A DNA stretch of 37,319 bases from Gemmatimonadales bacterium (lineage in GTDB: Bacteria; Gemmatimonadota; Gemmatimonadetes; Gemmatimonadales; GWC2-71-9): positions 1 through 37,319 of the forward strand of contig JACDHV010000005.1 in the NCBI GenBank assembly GCA_013820855.1, given 5' to 3'. The notes below the pieces were generated by a model. It searched no databases, was not told where the DNA came from, and saw nothing but the letters and a program-made list of their open reading frames with translations. The position numbers were made by a program, and so were the translations under genes. Shown in pieces: positions 25,124 to 34,199 of this stretch (its first letter is position 1; the number at the start of each line of letters is the position of its first letter).

Positions 25124-26430
25124 TGGGCTACCCGCATCCCAGCCATCCCAAGGAGACCGTGGTACTCTCCAAGCACTTCGGCGACCCCGAGGCGCGGACC
25201 TACGCCGGCTGGGTGAGGCACGGCGGCTACGAGGCGTTGCGCAAGGCGGTGGGCATGTCCCGCGAGGCGATCGTCGAGGAAGTGAAGGCCTCGGGTCTTC
25301 GGGGCAGGGGGGGGGCCGGGTTCCCCACCGGCCTCAAGTGGTCCTTCATGCCCAAGGACGTGGTGCGGCCGCACTACCTGGTCTGCAACGCCGACGAGTC
25401 GGAGCCGGGCACGTTCAAGGACCGCGAGATCATGCGGTGGACTCCGCACGCCCTGATCGAGGGCTGCGCCATCGCCGCCTATGCGATCGGTGCGGAGCGC
25501 TGCTACGTCTACATCCGCGGCGAGTTCACCGAGCCCTGGAAGGTGATGAACGCCGCCGTCGAGGAGGCCGTGGCCGCGGGCGCCCTGGGCGACGACGTGT
25601 TCGGGAGCGGCAAGCGGATCGAGATCGTGCTGCATCGCGGCGCGGGCGCGTACATCTGCGGCGAGGAGACCGCGATGATGAACTCGCTCGAGGGCCGTCG
25701 GGGAAACCCGCGGATCAAGCCGCCGTATCCGGCGGTGGCCGGTCTGTTCGGCATGCCGACGACGATCAACAACGTGGAGACACTGGCGGCGGTGCCCCAC
25801 ATCCTCAACCGCGGGGCGGCATGGTACAAGGCGCTCTGTCTGGGGAACCCCAAGAGCACGGGCACCAAGCTGGTGTCGGTCTGCGGCCACGTGCAGCGGC
25901 CGGGCAACTACGAAGTCACCATGGGCACCCCGATGCGCGACATCCTGTACGACATGTGCGGCGGACCGCCGGCGGGACGCACCATCAAGGCGGTGATCCC
26001 CGGCGGCTCGTCGGTGCCGATCATGACGCTCGAGGAGGCGGAGAGCGCGCTGTTCGACTACGAGGGCGTGGTCGAGAAGGGCTCGATGCTGGGCTCGGCC
26101 GGCATGATCGTGATGGACGACCGCACCGACATGGTCTACCAGATCTGGCGGCTGGCCCGGTTCTACGCCCACGAATCCTGCGCCCAGTGCACCCAGTGCC
26201 GGGAGGGCACCGCCTGGACCACGCGGGTCCTGGAGCGGATTCTGGCGGGCAAGGGCAAGCAGGAGGACTTCCAGCTGCTGCTCGACCTGTCCGAGAACAT
26301 GACCGGCAAGACGATCTGCGTCCTGAGCGACTCCTGCGCCGCGCCGGTGGTGAGCGGGATCCAGAAGTTCCGTTCGGAATTCGAGGCCTACATCGCGGGC
26401 GCGCGCGAGCCGTCGCTCGCGGCGGTTTGA
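25123..26430 (+). CDS. nuoF: NADH-quinone oxidoreductase subunit F
   Basis: This subunit binds NADH and FMN and passes electrons to cluster N3. The 435-residue protein has the FMN/NADH glycine-rich motif GLRGRGGAGFPTGLKW (58-73), NADESEPGTFKDRE (89-102) and GAYICGEETA (174-183). The N3 ligands are C353, C356, C359 (SCAQCTQCREGT) and C399 (KTICVLSD). The ATG at 25123 overlaps the nuoE stop by one base (TAATG). Confidence 0.97.
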   Translation: MGYPHPSHPKETVVLSKHFGDPEARTYAGWVRHGGYEALRKAVGMSREAIVEEVKASGLRGRGGAGFPTGLKWSFMPKDVVRPHYLVCNADESEPGTFKDREIMRWTPHALIEGCAIAAYAIGAERCYVYIRGEFTEPWKVMNAAVEEAVAAGALGDDVFGSGKRIEIVLHRGAGAYICGEETAMMNSLEGRRGNPRIKPPYPAVAGLFGMPTTINNVETLAAVPHILNRGAAWYKALCLGNPKSTGTKLVSVCGHVQRPGNYEVTMGTPMRDILYDMCGGPPAGRTIKAVIPGGSSVPIMTLEEAESALFDYEGVVEKGSMLGSAGMIVMDDRTDMVYQIWRLARFYAHESCAQCTQCREGTAWTTRVLERILAGKGKQEDFQLLLDLSENMTGKTICVLSDSCAAPVVSGIQKFRSEFEAYIAGAREPSLAAV

Positions 26431-26441
26431 GTGGTGAGATC

Positions 26442-28025
26442 ATGAGCGACGAACTGGTCAACGTGACCATCGACGGGATGCAGCTCGCGGTGCCCAAGGG
26501 CACCCCGATCATCGAGGCCGCCAAGCAGGCGGGCCTCCTCGTGCCGCACTACTGCTACCATCCGTCGCTGCCGTCGCCGGCCGTCTGCCGGATGTGCCTC
26601 GTGGAGGTGGAAAAGGCGCCCAAGCTGATGCCGGCGTGCGTCACGACCGTGGCCGAAGGGCAGGTGGTGCACGTCAACAGCCCCAGCGCCAAGAAGGCGC
26701 GCGAGGGCGTGCTCGAGCTGCTGCTGATCAACCACCCGCTCGACTGTCCGATCTGCGATCAGTCCGGCGAGTGCGAGCTCCAGGACTACACCTTCCAGGA
26801 AGGCCGCCCCGCCACCCGGTACCAGGAGTTCGCCAAGCGCTACAATCCGGTCGAGGACTTCGGGCCCGACGTGCTCTACGTGCCGAACCGCTGCATTCTC
26901 TGCACCCGATGCGTGCGGTTCATGGAGGACGTGGCCGACACGCCCGTGCTCAACGTGTCCGAGCGCGGCGACCGGGCGTACATCGGCATCGCGGAGCAGC
27001 AGCGGCTCGACCATCCCTGGGCCGGCAACGTGGTGGACCTCTGCCCGGTCGGCTCGCTGCTCTCCAAGGACTTCCTGCACAAGGCGCGGGCCTGGGACCT
27101 CGACAAGACCGCCAGCGTGTGCCCCGGCTGCACCCAGGGCTGCAACATCAACATCGACACGCGGGACGACGTGGTGGTGCGGATCAGGCCCCGGCCGAAC
27201 CTCGAGGTCAACCGGCACTTCATCTGCGACTACGGCCGGATGAACTACCGGTGGATGAACCGCGGCGACCGGGTGGAGGCGCCGCTGGTCCGCGACGGCG
27301 GCCGCCACGTCGCCACCGACTGGGATACCGCGCTCGACCGGATCGGGCAGGCGATCCGGGGCGTCTCCGGCAGCGCGGTGATCCTCGCCTCGGGACGGAC
27401 GTCCACCGAATCGCTGGGGCTGGTCCGACTGATGCTCGACGGGCTGGAGGTCACCGCGGCCGTGCAGGTGCCGCTGGGCGACGAGGCACCGCTCGCCGGG
27501 ATCCCCGGTCTCGCGCTCCGGCGCGAGCGCGCGCCCAATCTGGCCGGCGCGGAGCTGCTCGGCTACGGGGTGGACGGCGGCGAGACGTGGCGCGAGGTCT
27601 CGAGCGCCGGGCTGGTGATCGTGCTCGACGCCGAGCTGGGCCCCGAGGAAGAGGCGGCCCTCGCGGCCGCGCCCGGACTCGTCATCGTCCTCGCGACCCT
27701 GATGCCCGAGGCCCGGAACGCCGAGATGATCCTGCCGATCACCACGATGGCCGAGGAGAACGGGACCTACGTGAACCGCGACCGGCGGATTCAGCGGTTT
27801 CAGCAGGCGAAGGCGCAGCCCGGCATGGCTCGGCCGGCGTGGTGGATCGCGGGCGAGGTGCTCGCCGGCCCGGGGCCCGACGCGTCGGCGCCTTCCACCG
27901 CTGCGGAAGCCTTCGCGCTGCTCGGCGAGCGGTGGCCCCTGTTCGCCGGCATCACGCACGGCGACCTCGGCTACACCGGCAGGCTGCTGACCCAGGCGCC
28001 CGCCGGGGTGGGGAGCGCCCGGTGA
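26442..28025 (+). CDS. nuoG: NADH-quinone oxidoreductase subunit G, short form
   Basis: This is the iron-sulfur wire subunit of complex I. The 527-residue protein is much shorter than E. coli NuoG (about 908). N1b ligands are C38, C49, C52 and C66. N5 ligands are H98, C102, C105 and C111. N4 ligands are C151, C154, C157 and C201. A further set, C227-x2-C230-x3-C234-x27-C262, has the spacing of the extra N7 cluster. After it only about 265 residues of the molybdopterin-like domain remain (EENGTYVNRDRRIQRF is recognisable), so the domain is strongly reduced. A GGTGAG site precedes the ATG; the gap to nuoF is 11 bases. Confidence 0.93.
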   Translation: MSDELVNVTIDGMQLAVPKGTPIIEAAKQAGLLVPHYCYHPSLPSPAVCRMCLVEVEKAPKLMPACVTTVAEGQVVHVNSPSAKKAREGVLELLLINHPLDCPICDQSGECELQDYTFQEGRPATRYQEFAKRYNPVEDFGPDVLYVPNRCILCTRCVRFMEDVADTPVLNVSERGDRAYIGIAEQQRLDHPWAGNVVDLCPVGSLLSKDFLHKARAWDLDKTASVCPGCTQGCNINIDTRDDVVVRIRPRPNLEVNRHFICDYGRMNYRWMNRGDRVEAPLVRDGGRHVATDWDTALDRIGQAIRGVSGSAVILASGRTSTESLGLVRLMLDGLEVTAAVQVPLGDEAPLAGIPGLALRRERAPNLAGAELLGYGVDGGETWREVSSAGLVIVLDAELGPEEEAALAAAPGLVIVLATLMPEARNAEMILPITTMAEENGTYVNRDRRIQRFQQAKAQPGMARPAWWIAGEVLAGPGPDASAPSTAAEAFALLGERWPLFAGITHGDLGYTGRLLTQAPAGVGSAR

Positions 28026-29266
28026 CCCCCGAGCTCAAGGGCTATCTGCTGCTCAGCATCATCAAGATGCTCGTGGTGTTCACGATCATCATGATCGGGG
28101 TGGCGCTGCTGACGCTGATGGAGCGCAAGGTCAGCGCCTGGATGCAGAACCGGCACGGCCCCAACCGGGTCGGGTGGGCGGGGCTGCTCCAGCCCGCGGC
28201 CGACGGCGTCAAGAACATCCTCAAGGAAGAGACGCTGCCCGCGCTGTCGAATCGGTGGCTCTTCACGATCGCCCCGGCGCTGTCCTTCATCCCCGCGCTG
28301 CTCCTGTCCGCCGTGATTCCGTTCGCGGCGCCGCTCCCGGTGAACTTCGATTTCACCCTCGGCCCGCTGGGCCGCTTCGTGCACCAGGGTCCGATGCCGA
28401 TGGTGGTGGCGGACCTGCCCGTGGGATTCCTCTTCGTGCTCGCCATCAGCTCCCTGGGCGTGTACGGCATCGCCCTGGCGGGCTGGTCCTCCAACAGCAA
28501 GTACGCGCTGCTCGGGGGGCTGCGGGCGAGCGCCCAGATGATCTCCTACGAGGTGGCCATGGGACTCAGCCTCATCCCGGTGCTCCTGATGTCGGGCGAC
28601 GTCAGCTTTTCCGCCATCGTGGCCCACCAGCAGGCGAGCATCTGGTACGTCATGCCGCTCTTCATCTCCTTCTTCGTGTTCACCATCGCCGGCTTCGCCG
28701 AGACCAACCGCCTGCCCTTCGACATGCCGGAGGCGGAATCGGAGCTGATCACCGGGTATCACACCGAGTACAGCGCGATGAAGTTCTCGTTTTTCTTCAT
28801 CGCCGAGTACGCCAACGTCGTGACGGTCTGCGCCATGATCACGACTCTCTTCTTCGGCGGCTGGGACATTCCGTTCACCGACTGGGACCGCTCGGGCGGG
28901 CTCCTGCCCACGCTGGCGACCTGGCTGTTCTTCTTCCTCAAGGTCATGTTCTGGATTTTCGTCGTGATGTGGATCCGCTGGACGCTGCCCCGGTTCCGCT
29001 ACGACCAGCTCATGGCGCTCGGCTGGAAGGTCATGATGCCGCTGGCGCTGGTCTACATCATGGTGATGTGCACCGCGATCTACCTGGTCGAGCGGGTGGC
29101 GGGGGTGACCGACCCGGTGATCGGATCGCTCATCCTCTTCGCCCTCAACATCGGCATCGCCCTGCTGGTCTTCGGCGTGCTGGACAGCGGCGTGTTCATC
29201 CGGGGCTCCGGCACCCGGCAGCGAGAGGTCCTCACACGCGGCGCTCGCGCCGCAACGGCGGGCTGA
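28022..29266 (+). CDS. nuoH: NADH-quinone oxidoreductase subunit H
   Basis: This membrane subunit joins the two arms and shapes the quinone tunnel. The 414-residue protein has about nine transmembrane helices. Hallmarks are LMERKVSAWMQNRHGPNRVGWAG (about residues 32-55), the GLRASAQMISYEVAMG loop and FAETNRLPFDMPEAESELITGYHTEYS. The start is GTG at 28022, overlapping the nuoG stop (GTGA). The C-terminal tail is slightly long (about 20 polar residues). Confidence 0.95.
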   Translation: MTPELKGYLLLSIIKMLVVFTIIMIGVALLTLMERKVSAWMQNRHGPNRVGWAGLLQPAADGVKNILKEETLPALSNRWLFTIAPALSFIPALLLSAVIPFAAPLPVNFDFTLGPLGRFVHQGPMPMVVADLPVGFLFVLAISSLGVYGIALAGWSSNSKYALLGGLRASAQMISYEVAMGLSLIPVLLMSGDVSFSAIVAHQQASIWYVMPLFISFFVFTIAGFAETNRLPFDMPEAESELITGYHTEYSAMKFSFFFIAEYANVVTVCAMITTLFFGGWDIPFTDWDRSGGLLPTLATWLFFFLKVMFWIFVVMWIRWTLPRFRYDQLMALGWKVMMPLALVYIMVMCTAIYLVERVAGVTDPVIGSLILFALNIGIALLVFGVLDSGVFIRGSGTRQREVLTRGARAATAG

Positions 29267-29790
29267 TGGCCATCGGCGTGAAAGTCATGAAACGGCCGGA
29301 CCGGCAGGTGAGCTATGTCCGGGCCACCCTCAAGGGCATGGCACTCACCTTCAAGCACATGCTGGAGAAGAAGGTGACGATGCAGTACCCGGAGCAGAAG
29401 AGCACCGACCAGGACCACGGGATGGGCGCGTACTCGCTGTCGCCCCGCTGGCGAGGCACCCATCGGATGCTCACCGACGAGCAGGGCCGCTCCAAGTGCG
29501 TCGCCTGCGGCCTCTGCCCCCAGATCTGCCCGGCCAACTGCATCAAGCTGGTGCCGGGCGAGGACGAGCAGGGCAACCGCTACCCGCTGATCTACGAGAT
29601 CGACGAGTTCCGCTGCATCTTCTGCGGCTACTGCCAGGAGGTCTGCCCCGAGGAGGCCATCCACGTCGGGGTTCACTTCGAGAACTCGGAGTACAGCCGG
29701 GGCCGGTTCGTCTACGACCTCGAGCGCCTCTCGTCGCAGACCCACGCGGTCTCGACGCTGTGGGACCCGTCGGACCCCGAGGGCGAGTAG
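29266..29790 (+). CDS. nuoI: NADH-quinone oxidoreductase subunit I
   Basis: This ferredoxin-like subunit carries clusters N6a and N6b between N5 and N2. The 174-residue protein has two CxxCxxCxxxC motifs: C78, C81, C84 and C88 (CVACGLCPQIC), and C117, C120, C123 and C127 (CIFCGYCQEVC). The start overlaps the nuoH stop by one base. The stop is directly followed by the nuoJ ATG with no spacer. Confidence 0.95.
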   Translation: MAIGVKVMKRPDRQVSYVRATLKGMALTFKHMLEKKVTMQYPEQKSTDQDHGMGAYSLSPRWRGTHRMLTDEQGRSKCVACGLCPQICPANCIKLVPGEDEQGNRYPLIYEIDEFRCIFCGYCQEVCPEEAIHVGVHFENSEYSRGRFVYDLERLSSQTHAVSTLWDPSDPEGE

Positions 29791-30348
29791 ATGCTGGAGG
29801 CGGTCTTCTACGTGTTCGCGGCCGTCGCGGTGGTCACGGCCTCGATGTGCATCCTGTCCCGGAGCGCCATGTCGGCCGTGCTCTGGCTGACCGCGACGAT
29901 GCTCTCGCTGGCGGCGCTCTACGTCCTGCTGAGCGCCGAGTTCATCGCCGCGATCCAGGTGCTGGTGTACGCCGGTGCGGTGATGGTCCTCTTCCTCTTC
30001 GTCGTGATGCTGCTGAACCTGGGCCAAGCGACGACCGACATGCGGGGTCCCGCGGCCCTCGCGACCACGATCGTGATCGCCGGCCTGCTCGCCATCCAGC
30101 TCTTCGCGCTGTGGAGCTACACACCGGCCCGGCTCGCCAGCGAAGTGGCCCAGGCGCCGCAGCTGAGCGATCCGGCCACCCTCTTCGCCGCCGGGCAGAT
30201 CGCCCGCGATGAGGCGGTCTCCCGCGGGGTGGTGGGCGCGGTCGCGGTGCCGCTCTTCCAGGTGTACCTGGTGCCCTTCGAGATCACCTCCGTCCTGCTC
30301 CTCGCCGCCATCGTGGGGGCCGTCGTGCTGGCCAAGCGAAGGCTCTGA
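29791..30348 (+). CDS. nuoJ: NADH-quinone oxidoreductase subunit J
   Basis: This membrane subunit helps couple quinone reduction to proton pumping. The 185-residue protein has five hydrophobic helices. The typical stretch [27 protein letters not shown] (about residues 50-76) contains the pi-bulge helix. About 40 polar residues ([17 protein letters not shown] and on) lie between helices four and five. It starts immediately after the nuoI stop and overlaps nuoK by one base. Confidence 0.95.
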   Translation: MLEAVFYVFAAVAVVTASMCILSRSAMSAVLWLTATMLSLAALYVLLSAEFIAAIQVLVYAGAVMVLFLFVVMLLNLGQATTDMRGPAALATTIVIAGLLAIQLFALWSYTPARLASEVAQAPQLSDPATLFAAGQIARDEAVSRGVVGAVAVPLFQVYLVPFEITSVLLLAAIVGAVVLAKRRL

Positions 30349-30659
30349 TGACCGACGGCATGGCCCTGCTGGGCCCGGCGCTGGGGCTCTCGGCGATTCT
30401 CTTCAGCATCGGCGTCGCCGGCGTGCTGCTGCGCCGCAACGTGATCGTGCTCTTCGTCTGCATCGAGCTGATGCTGAACGCCGTCAACCTGAGCTTCGTG
30501 GCGCTGGCGCAGCTGCACGGGGCGAGCGGCCAGGTGATGGTCTTCTTCGTGATGACCGTGGCGGCCGCCGAGGCCGCGGTGGGGCTCGCCATCATTCTCG
30601 CCATCTTCCGGCACCACCAGTCGGTCGACCTCCAGAACATCAACCTGCTCCGGGGCTGA
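30348..30659 (+). CDS. nuoK: NADH-quinone oxidoreductase subunit K
   Basis: This small antiporter-like (MrpC-related) membrane subunit has 103 residues and three helices. The pumping-path glutamates are visible in [17 protein letters not shown] (about residues 35-51) and [18 protein letters not shown] (about residues 69-86). The stop/start overlaps with nuoJ and nuoL are each a single base (TGATG), so the three genes are tightly coupled. Confidence 0.95.
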   Translation: MTDGMALLGPALGLSAILFSIGVAGVLLRRNVIVLFVCIELMLNAVNLSFVALAQLHGASGQVMVFFVMTVAAAEAAVGLAIILAIFRHHQSVDLQNINLLRG

Positions 30660-32632
30660 TGATCGCATCTCGGTGGGTGTGGCTCGCCGTGGCGCTCCCG
30701 CTGGCCGGGTTCCTGGTGAACGGCGCCCTCGCGCTGCGACGGGCGCCGGCCACGCGTGCGGTGTCGATCGTGGGGCCCGGCGTGCTGCTCGCCGCGTTCG
30801 CGGTCAGCATCGGCGTGTTCGCGGGCCTGCTCGGGCGGCCGCCGCACGAGCCGCACATCGTGACGCTGTGGCCCTGGATGACGGCCGGGGCCCTCCGGAT
30901 CGACCTGGCCTTCCAGGTGGACCAGCTTTCGGCGGTCATGCTGCTGGTGGTGACCGGCGTCGGGAGCCTCATCCACCTGTTCAGCGTGGGCTACATGCGG
31001 GAGGATCCGGGCTACGCGCGGTACTTCGCGTACCTCAACCTCTTCGTCGTGTTCATGCTGGTCCTGGTCCTCGGCGCGAACTTCCCGGTGCTCTTCATCG
31101 GCTGGGAAGGGGTGGGGCTCTGCTCGTACCTGCTGATCGGGTTCTGGTTCACCGAGGAGGCCAACGCCAACGCGGGCAAGAAGGCCTTCATCATGAACCG
31201 GATCGGCGACTTCGGCGTGCTGGTCGCCATGTTCTTCCTGTGGCGGGAGCTCGGGACGCTGAACTTCGCGGAGATCGCCGCCCGGGCACCGGGAGCCCTG
31301 GAGCAGGGCGGCACGATCGTCACCCTGATCACGCTGTTCATCTTCCTCGGCTGCACCGGCAAGTCCGCGCAGATCCCGCTCTACACCTGGCTGCCCGACG
31401 CGATGGCAGGCCCCACCCCGGTCTCGGCGCTGATCCACGCGGCGACCATGGTCACCGCGGGCGTCTACCTGGTGGTGCGGACCAACGTGCTCTTCGCGAT
31501 GGCCCCGCTGTCGAGCGCGGTCGTCGCCGGCATCGGGGCGCTCACCGCGATCTTCGCGGCCACGATCGCCCTCAGGCAGTACGACATCAAGAAGGTGCTG
31601 GCGTACTCCACCGTGTCCCAGCTCGGCTACATGTTCCTCGCGGTCGGATCCGCGGCCTTCGCGGGCGGGATCTTCCATCTCGCCACGCACGCCTTCTTCA
31701 AGGCGCTGCTCTTCCTCGGCGCCGGCAGCGTGATCCACGCCATGCATCACGCCTATCACGCCACCCACTCGCACGAGGATGCGCAGGACATGCGCAACAT
31801 GGGCGGCCTTCGCGAGCACATGCCGGTGACCTTCTGGCTCATGGCCATCGCGACGCTGGCCATCGCCGGGATACCGCCGCTCTCCGGCTTCTTCTCCAAG
31901 GACGAGATCCTCGCCTCGGCGTTCGCCCGAGGGGCGGAGATGCCCATCTACTACGTGTATTACGCGCTCGGGGTCCTCGCCGCGCTCCTCACGGCGTTCT
32001 ACATGGCCCGGCTCATGACCATGACGTTCCTGGGGCCCAACCGCACCGGGGATGAGGAGCGGCGGCACCTGCACGAGGCGCCCTGGATCATGACCGGTCC
32101 GCTGCTGGTGCTCGGCATCCTGTCGGCGATCGGCGGCGTGATCAACCTGCCGGCCTTCGTGGGCGGACGCCACGCGCTGGAGTCGTGGCTCGAACCGGTC
32201 ACGGCGGCGGGCGCCGCGTTCGCGCGGGTGGAGCTCCCGCACGGCACGACCGAGCTGCTGCTGGTGGGCGGCGCCGTTCTGGTGGGTGTGGTCGGCCTCG
32301 TCCTGGGCTACCGCGCCACGCTGGGGCGAAGAGTCGCGACCGCCCGCGAAGCTCCCGAGGAGGCCGGGCTGGCCCGGGTGCTCAACCGGAAGTACTACGT
32401 GGACGAGATCTACGACGCCGCCGTCGTGCGACCCGTCGTCTGGTTGTCACGCGTGGTGCTCTGGAAGGGGGTGGACCAGGGGCTGGTGGACGGCGCCGCG
32501 GTGAACGGCACGGCGAAGCTGTCCCGCGGCCTGGGCTGGCTGGGCAGCCGGGTCCAGACCGGTCAGGTGGGACTCTACGTCGTGCTCTTCCTCGTGGGCG
32601 CGCTCTGGATACTGCGCGCCGTGATCCGGTGA
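30659..32632 (+). CDS. nuoL: NADH-quinone oxidoreductase subunit L
   Basis: This is the distal antiporter-like proton-pumping subunit with the long lateral helix. The 657-residue protein includes LFIGWEGVGLCSYLLIGFW (about residues 145-163), LIHAATMVTAGVYLVVR and ISGFFSKDEI-like PPLSGFFSKDEILA. The C-terminus has the typical NRKYYVDEIYDAAVVRP region and a final helix. The ATG at 30659 overlaps the nuoK stop. Confidence 0.96.
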   Translation: MIASRWVWLAVALPLAGFLVNGALALRRAPATRAVSIVGPGVLLAAFAVSIGVFAGLLGRPPHEPHIVTLWPWMTAGALRIDLAFQVDQLSAVMLLVVTGVGSLIHLFSVGYMREDPGYARYFAYLNLFVVFMLVLVLGANFPVLFIGWEGVGLCSYLLIGFWFTEEANANAGKKAFIMNRIGDFGVLVAMFFLWRELGTLNFAEIAARAPGALEQGGTIVTLITLFIFLGCTGKSAQIPLYTWLPDAMAGPTPVSALIHAATMVTAGVYLVVRTNVLFAMAPLSSAVVAGIGALTAIFAATIALRQYDIKKVLAYSTVSQLGYMFLAVGSAAFAGGIFHLATHAFFKALLFLGAGSVIHAMHHAYHATHSHEDAQDMRNMGGLREHMPVTFWLMAIATLAIAGIPPLSGFFSKDEILASAFARGAEMPIYYVYYALGVLAALLTAFYMARLMTMTFLGPNRTGDEERRHLHEAPWIMTGPLLVLGILSAIGGVINLPAFVGGRHALESWLEPVTAAGAAFARVELPHGTTELLLVGGAVLVGVVGLVLGYRATLGRRVATAREAPEEAGLARVLNRKYYVDEIYDAAVVRPVVWLSRVVLWKGVDQGLVDGAAVNGTAKLSRGLGWLGSRVQTGQVGLYVVLFLVGALWILRAVIR

Positions 32633-32639
32633 CGCCGCG

Positions 32640-34199
32640 ATGACCGCCTTCCTGGATTCGATCGGCTATGGGCAGTGGATCCTCCACGCCCTGGTCGTCC
32701 TCCCGCTCCTCGGCGTGGTGCCGGTGCTGCTCGGGCCCGAGGCGTCGGCCAAGCGAACGGCCCTGCTGGTGACGTCGCTCGAGTTGATCCTCTCCCTCGG
32801 CCTCTGGTGGGCGCTGGACCCGGGGCGGGGCACGCTCCAGCTCGTGTCCAACACGCCGTGGATTCCGGGCTGGGGCATCAGCTACCGCGTCGGCATCGAC
32901 GGCATCTCGCTGGTGATGGTCCTCCTCACCACCCTGCTGATGCCGATCAGCGTGCTGGGGAGCTGGCGGTACATCACGCGGCAGGAGCGCGGCTTCTACG
33001 CGCTCATGCTGGCGCTCCTGACCGGCCTCGTCGGCGTCTTCATCGCGCTCGATCTCTTCGTCTTCTACATCTTCTTCGAGATCATGCTGATCCCGATGTA
33101 CTTCATCATCGGGATCTGGGGCGGGCCCAATCGCCTCTACGCCGCGATCAAGTTCTTCATCTACACCATGGCCGGCTCGCTGCTCATGCTGGTGGCGATC
33201 GTCGTCCTGGTCTGGCGGGTCCAGGCGGTCACCGGGTACCTCTCGTTCTCCTACGATCACCTGCTGACCAACGCCGGCGCGGTCGGGCCGCTGGCGCCGT
33301 GGCTCTTCGCCGCCTTCGCGGTCGCCTTCGCGATCAAGGTGCCGATCTTCCCGTTCCACACCTGGCTGCCCGACGCCCACGTGGAGGCGCCGACGGCCGG
33401 AAGCGTGCTGCTGGCGGCGGTGATGCTCAAGATCGGCACGTACGGCTTCCTTCGGTTCGCGGTGCCGTTCTTCCCCCAGGTGGCGCTGAGCCCGACCGTG
33501 AGCCGGATCGTCGTGGTGCTCGCGGTGATCGGCATCGTCTACGGCGCGCTGGTGGCGATGGTGCAGCCCGACATCAAGAAACTCGTCGCGTACTCCTCCG
33601 TGAGTCACCTGGGTTTCGTGATGCTCGGCATCTGGGGCGGGACCGTGCAGAGCGTGCAAGGCTCCCTGATGATCATGATCAGCCACGGCATCTCCACCGG
33701 GGCGCTCTTCCTGCTCATCGGAATGATCTACGAGCGGCGCCACACCCGCGAGATCGCCGACTACGGGGGCATCGCCCGCGTCGTGCCGGTGTTCAGCCTG
33801 ATCTTCACGGTGGTGGTGCTCTCCTCGATCGGGCTACCCGGTCTCAACGGCTTCGTGGGTGAGTTCCTGGTGCTGCTCGGCAGCTTCTCCGCGTACCCGC
33901 TCGCCACCGTGATCGCCACGACCGGAGTCATCTTCGCCGCGGCGTACCTCCTGTGGGCGCTGCAGCGGATGATCTACAACCGGCTGGACAAGCCGGAGAA
34001 CGAGCGGCTGAGCGACCTCAACGGTCGCGAGCTCGCCCTCATGACGCCGCTGCTGATCGGCATCGTCTGGCTCGGCCTCTATCCCGAGCCGGTGCTCCGG
34101 CGGATGGAGCCGGCGACCCGGCGCTACCTCCAGCTGACCCAGCCCGGCGCGGCGGCACCGGTGGCGGCTGCCGGACCGACCATCGAGGTGCGCCCATGA
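32640..34199 (+). CDS. nuoM: NADH-quinone oxidoreductase subunit M
   Basis: This antiporter-like proton-pumping subunit has 519 residues and about 14 helices. Key features are the charged pair region FYIFFEIMLIPMYFIIGIWG (about residues 142-161), PFHTWLPDAHVEAPTAGSVLLA and KKLVAYSSVSHLGFVMLG. The C-terminal tail after the last helix is rich in Ala and Pro. It lies seven bases after nuoL and overlaps nuoN (ATGA). Confidence 0.96.
   Translation: MTAFLDSIGYGQWILHALVVLPLLGVVPVLLGPEASAKRTALLVTSLELILSLGLWWALDPGRGTLQLVSNTPWIPGWGISYRVGIDGISLVMVLLTTLLMPISVLGSWRYITRQERGFYALMLALLTGLVGVFIALDLFVFYIFFEIMLIPMYFIIGIWGGPNRLYAAIKFFIYTMAGSLLMLVAIVVLVWRVQAVTGYLSFSYDHLLTNAGAVGPLAPWLFAAFAVAFAIKVPIFPFHTWLPDAHVEAPTAGSVLLAAVMLKIGTYGFLRFAVPFFPQVALSPTVSRIVVVLAVIGIVYGALVAMVQPDIKKLVAYSSVSHLGFVMLGIWGGTVQSVQGSLMIMISHGISTGALFLLIGMIYERRHTREIADYGGIARVVPVFSLIFTVVVLSSIGLPGLNGFVGEFLVLLGSFSAYPLATVIATTGVIFAAAYLLWALQRMIYNRLDKPENERLSDLNGRELALMTPLLIGIVWLGLYPEPVLRRMEPATRRYLQLTQPGAAAPVAAAGPTIEVRP

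Noticed and set aside
30284-32242. 652-codon minus-strand frame opposite nuoL
   Set aside because: Charged, repetitive translation produced by antisense of membrane-helix codons; nuoL explains the region.
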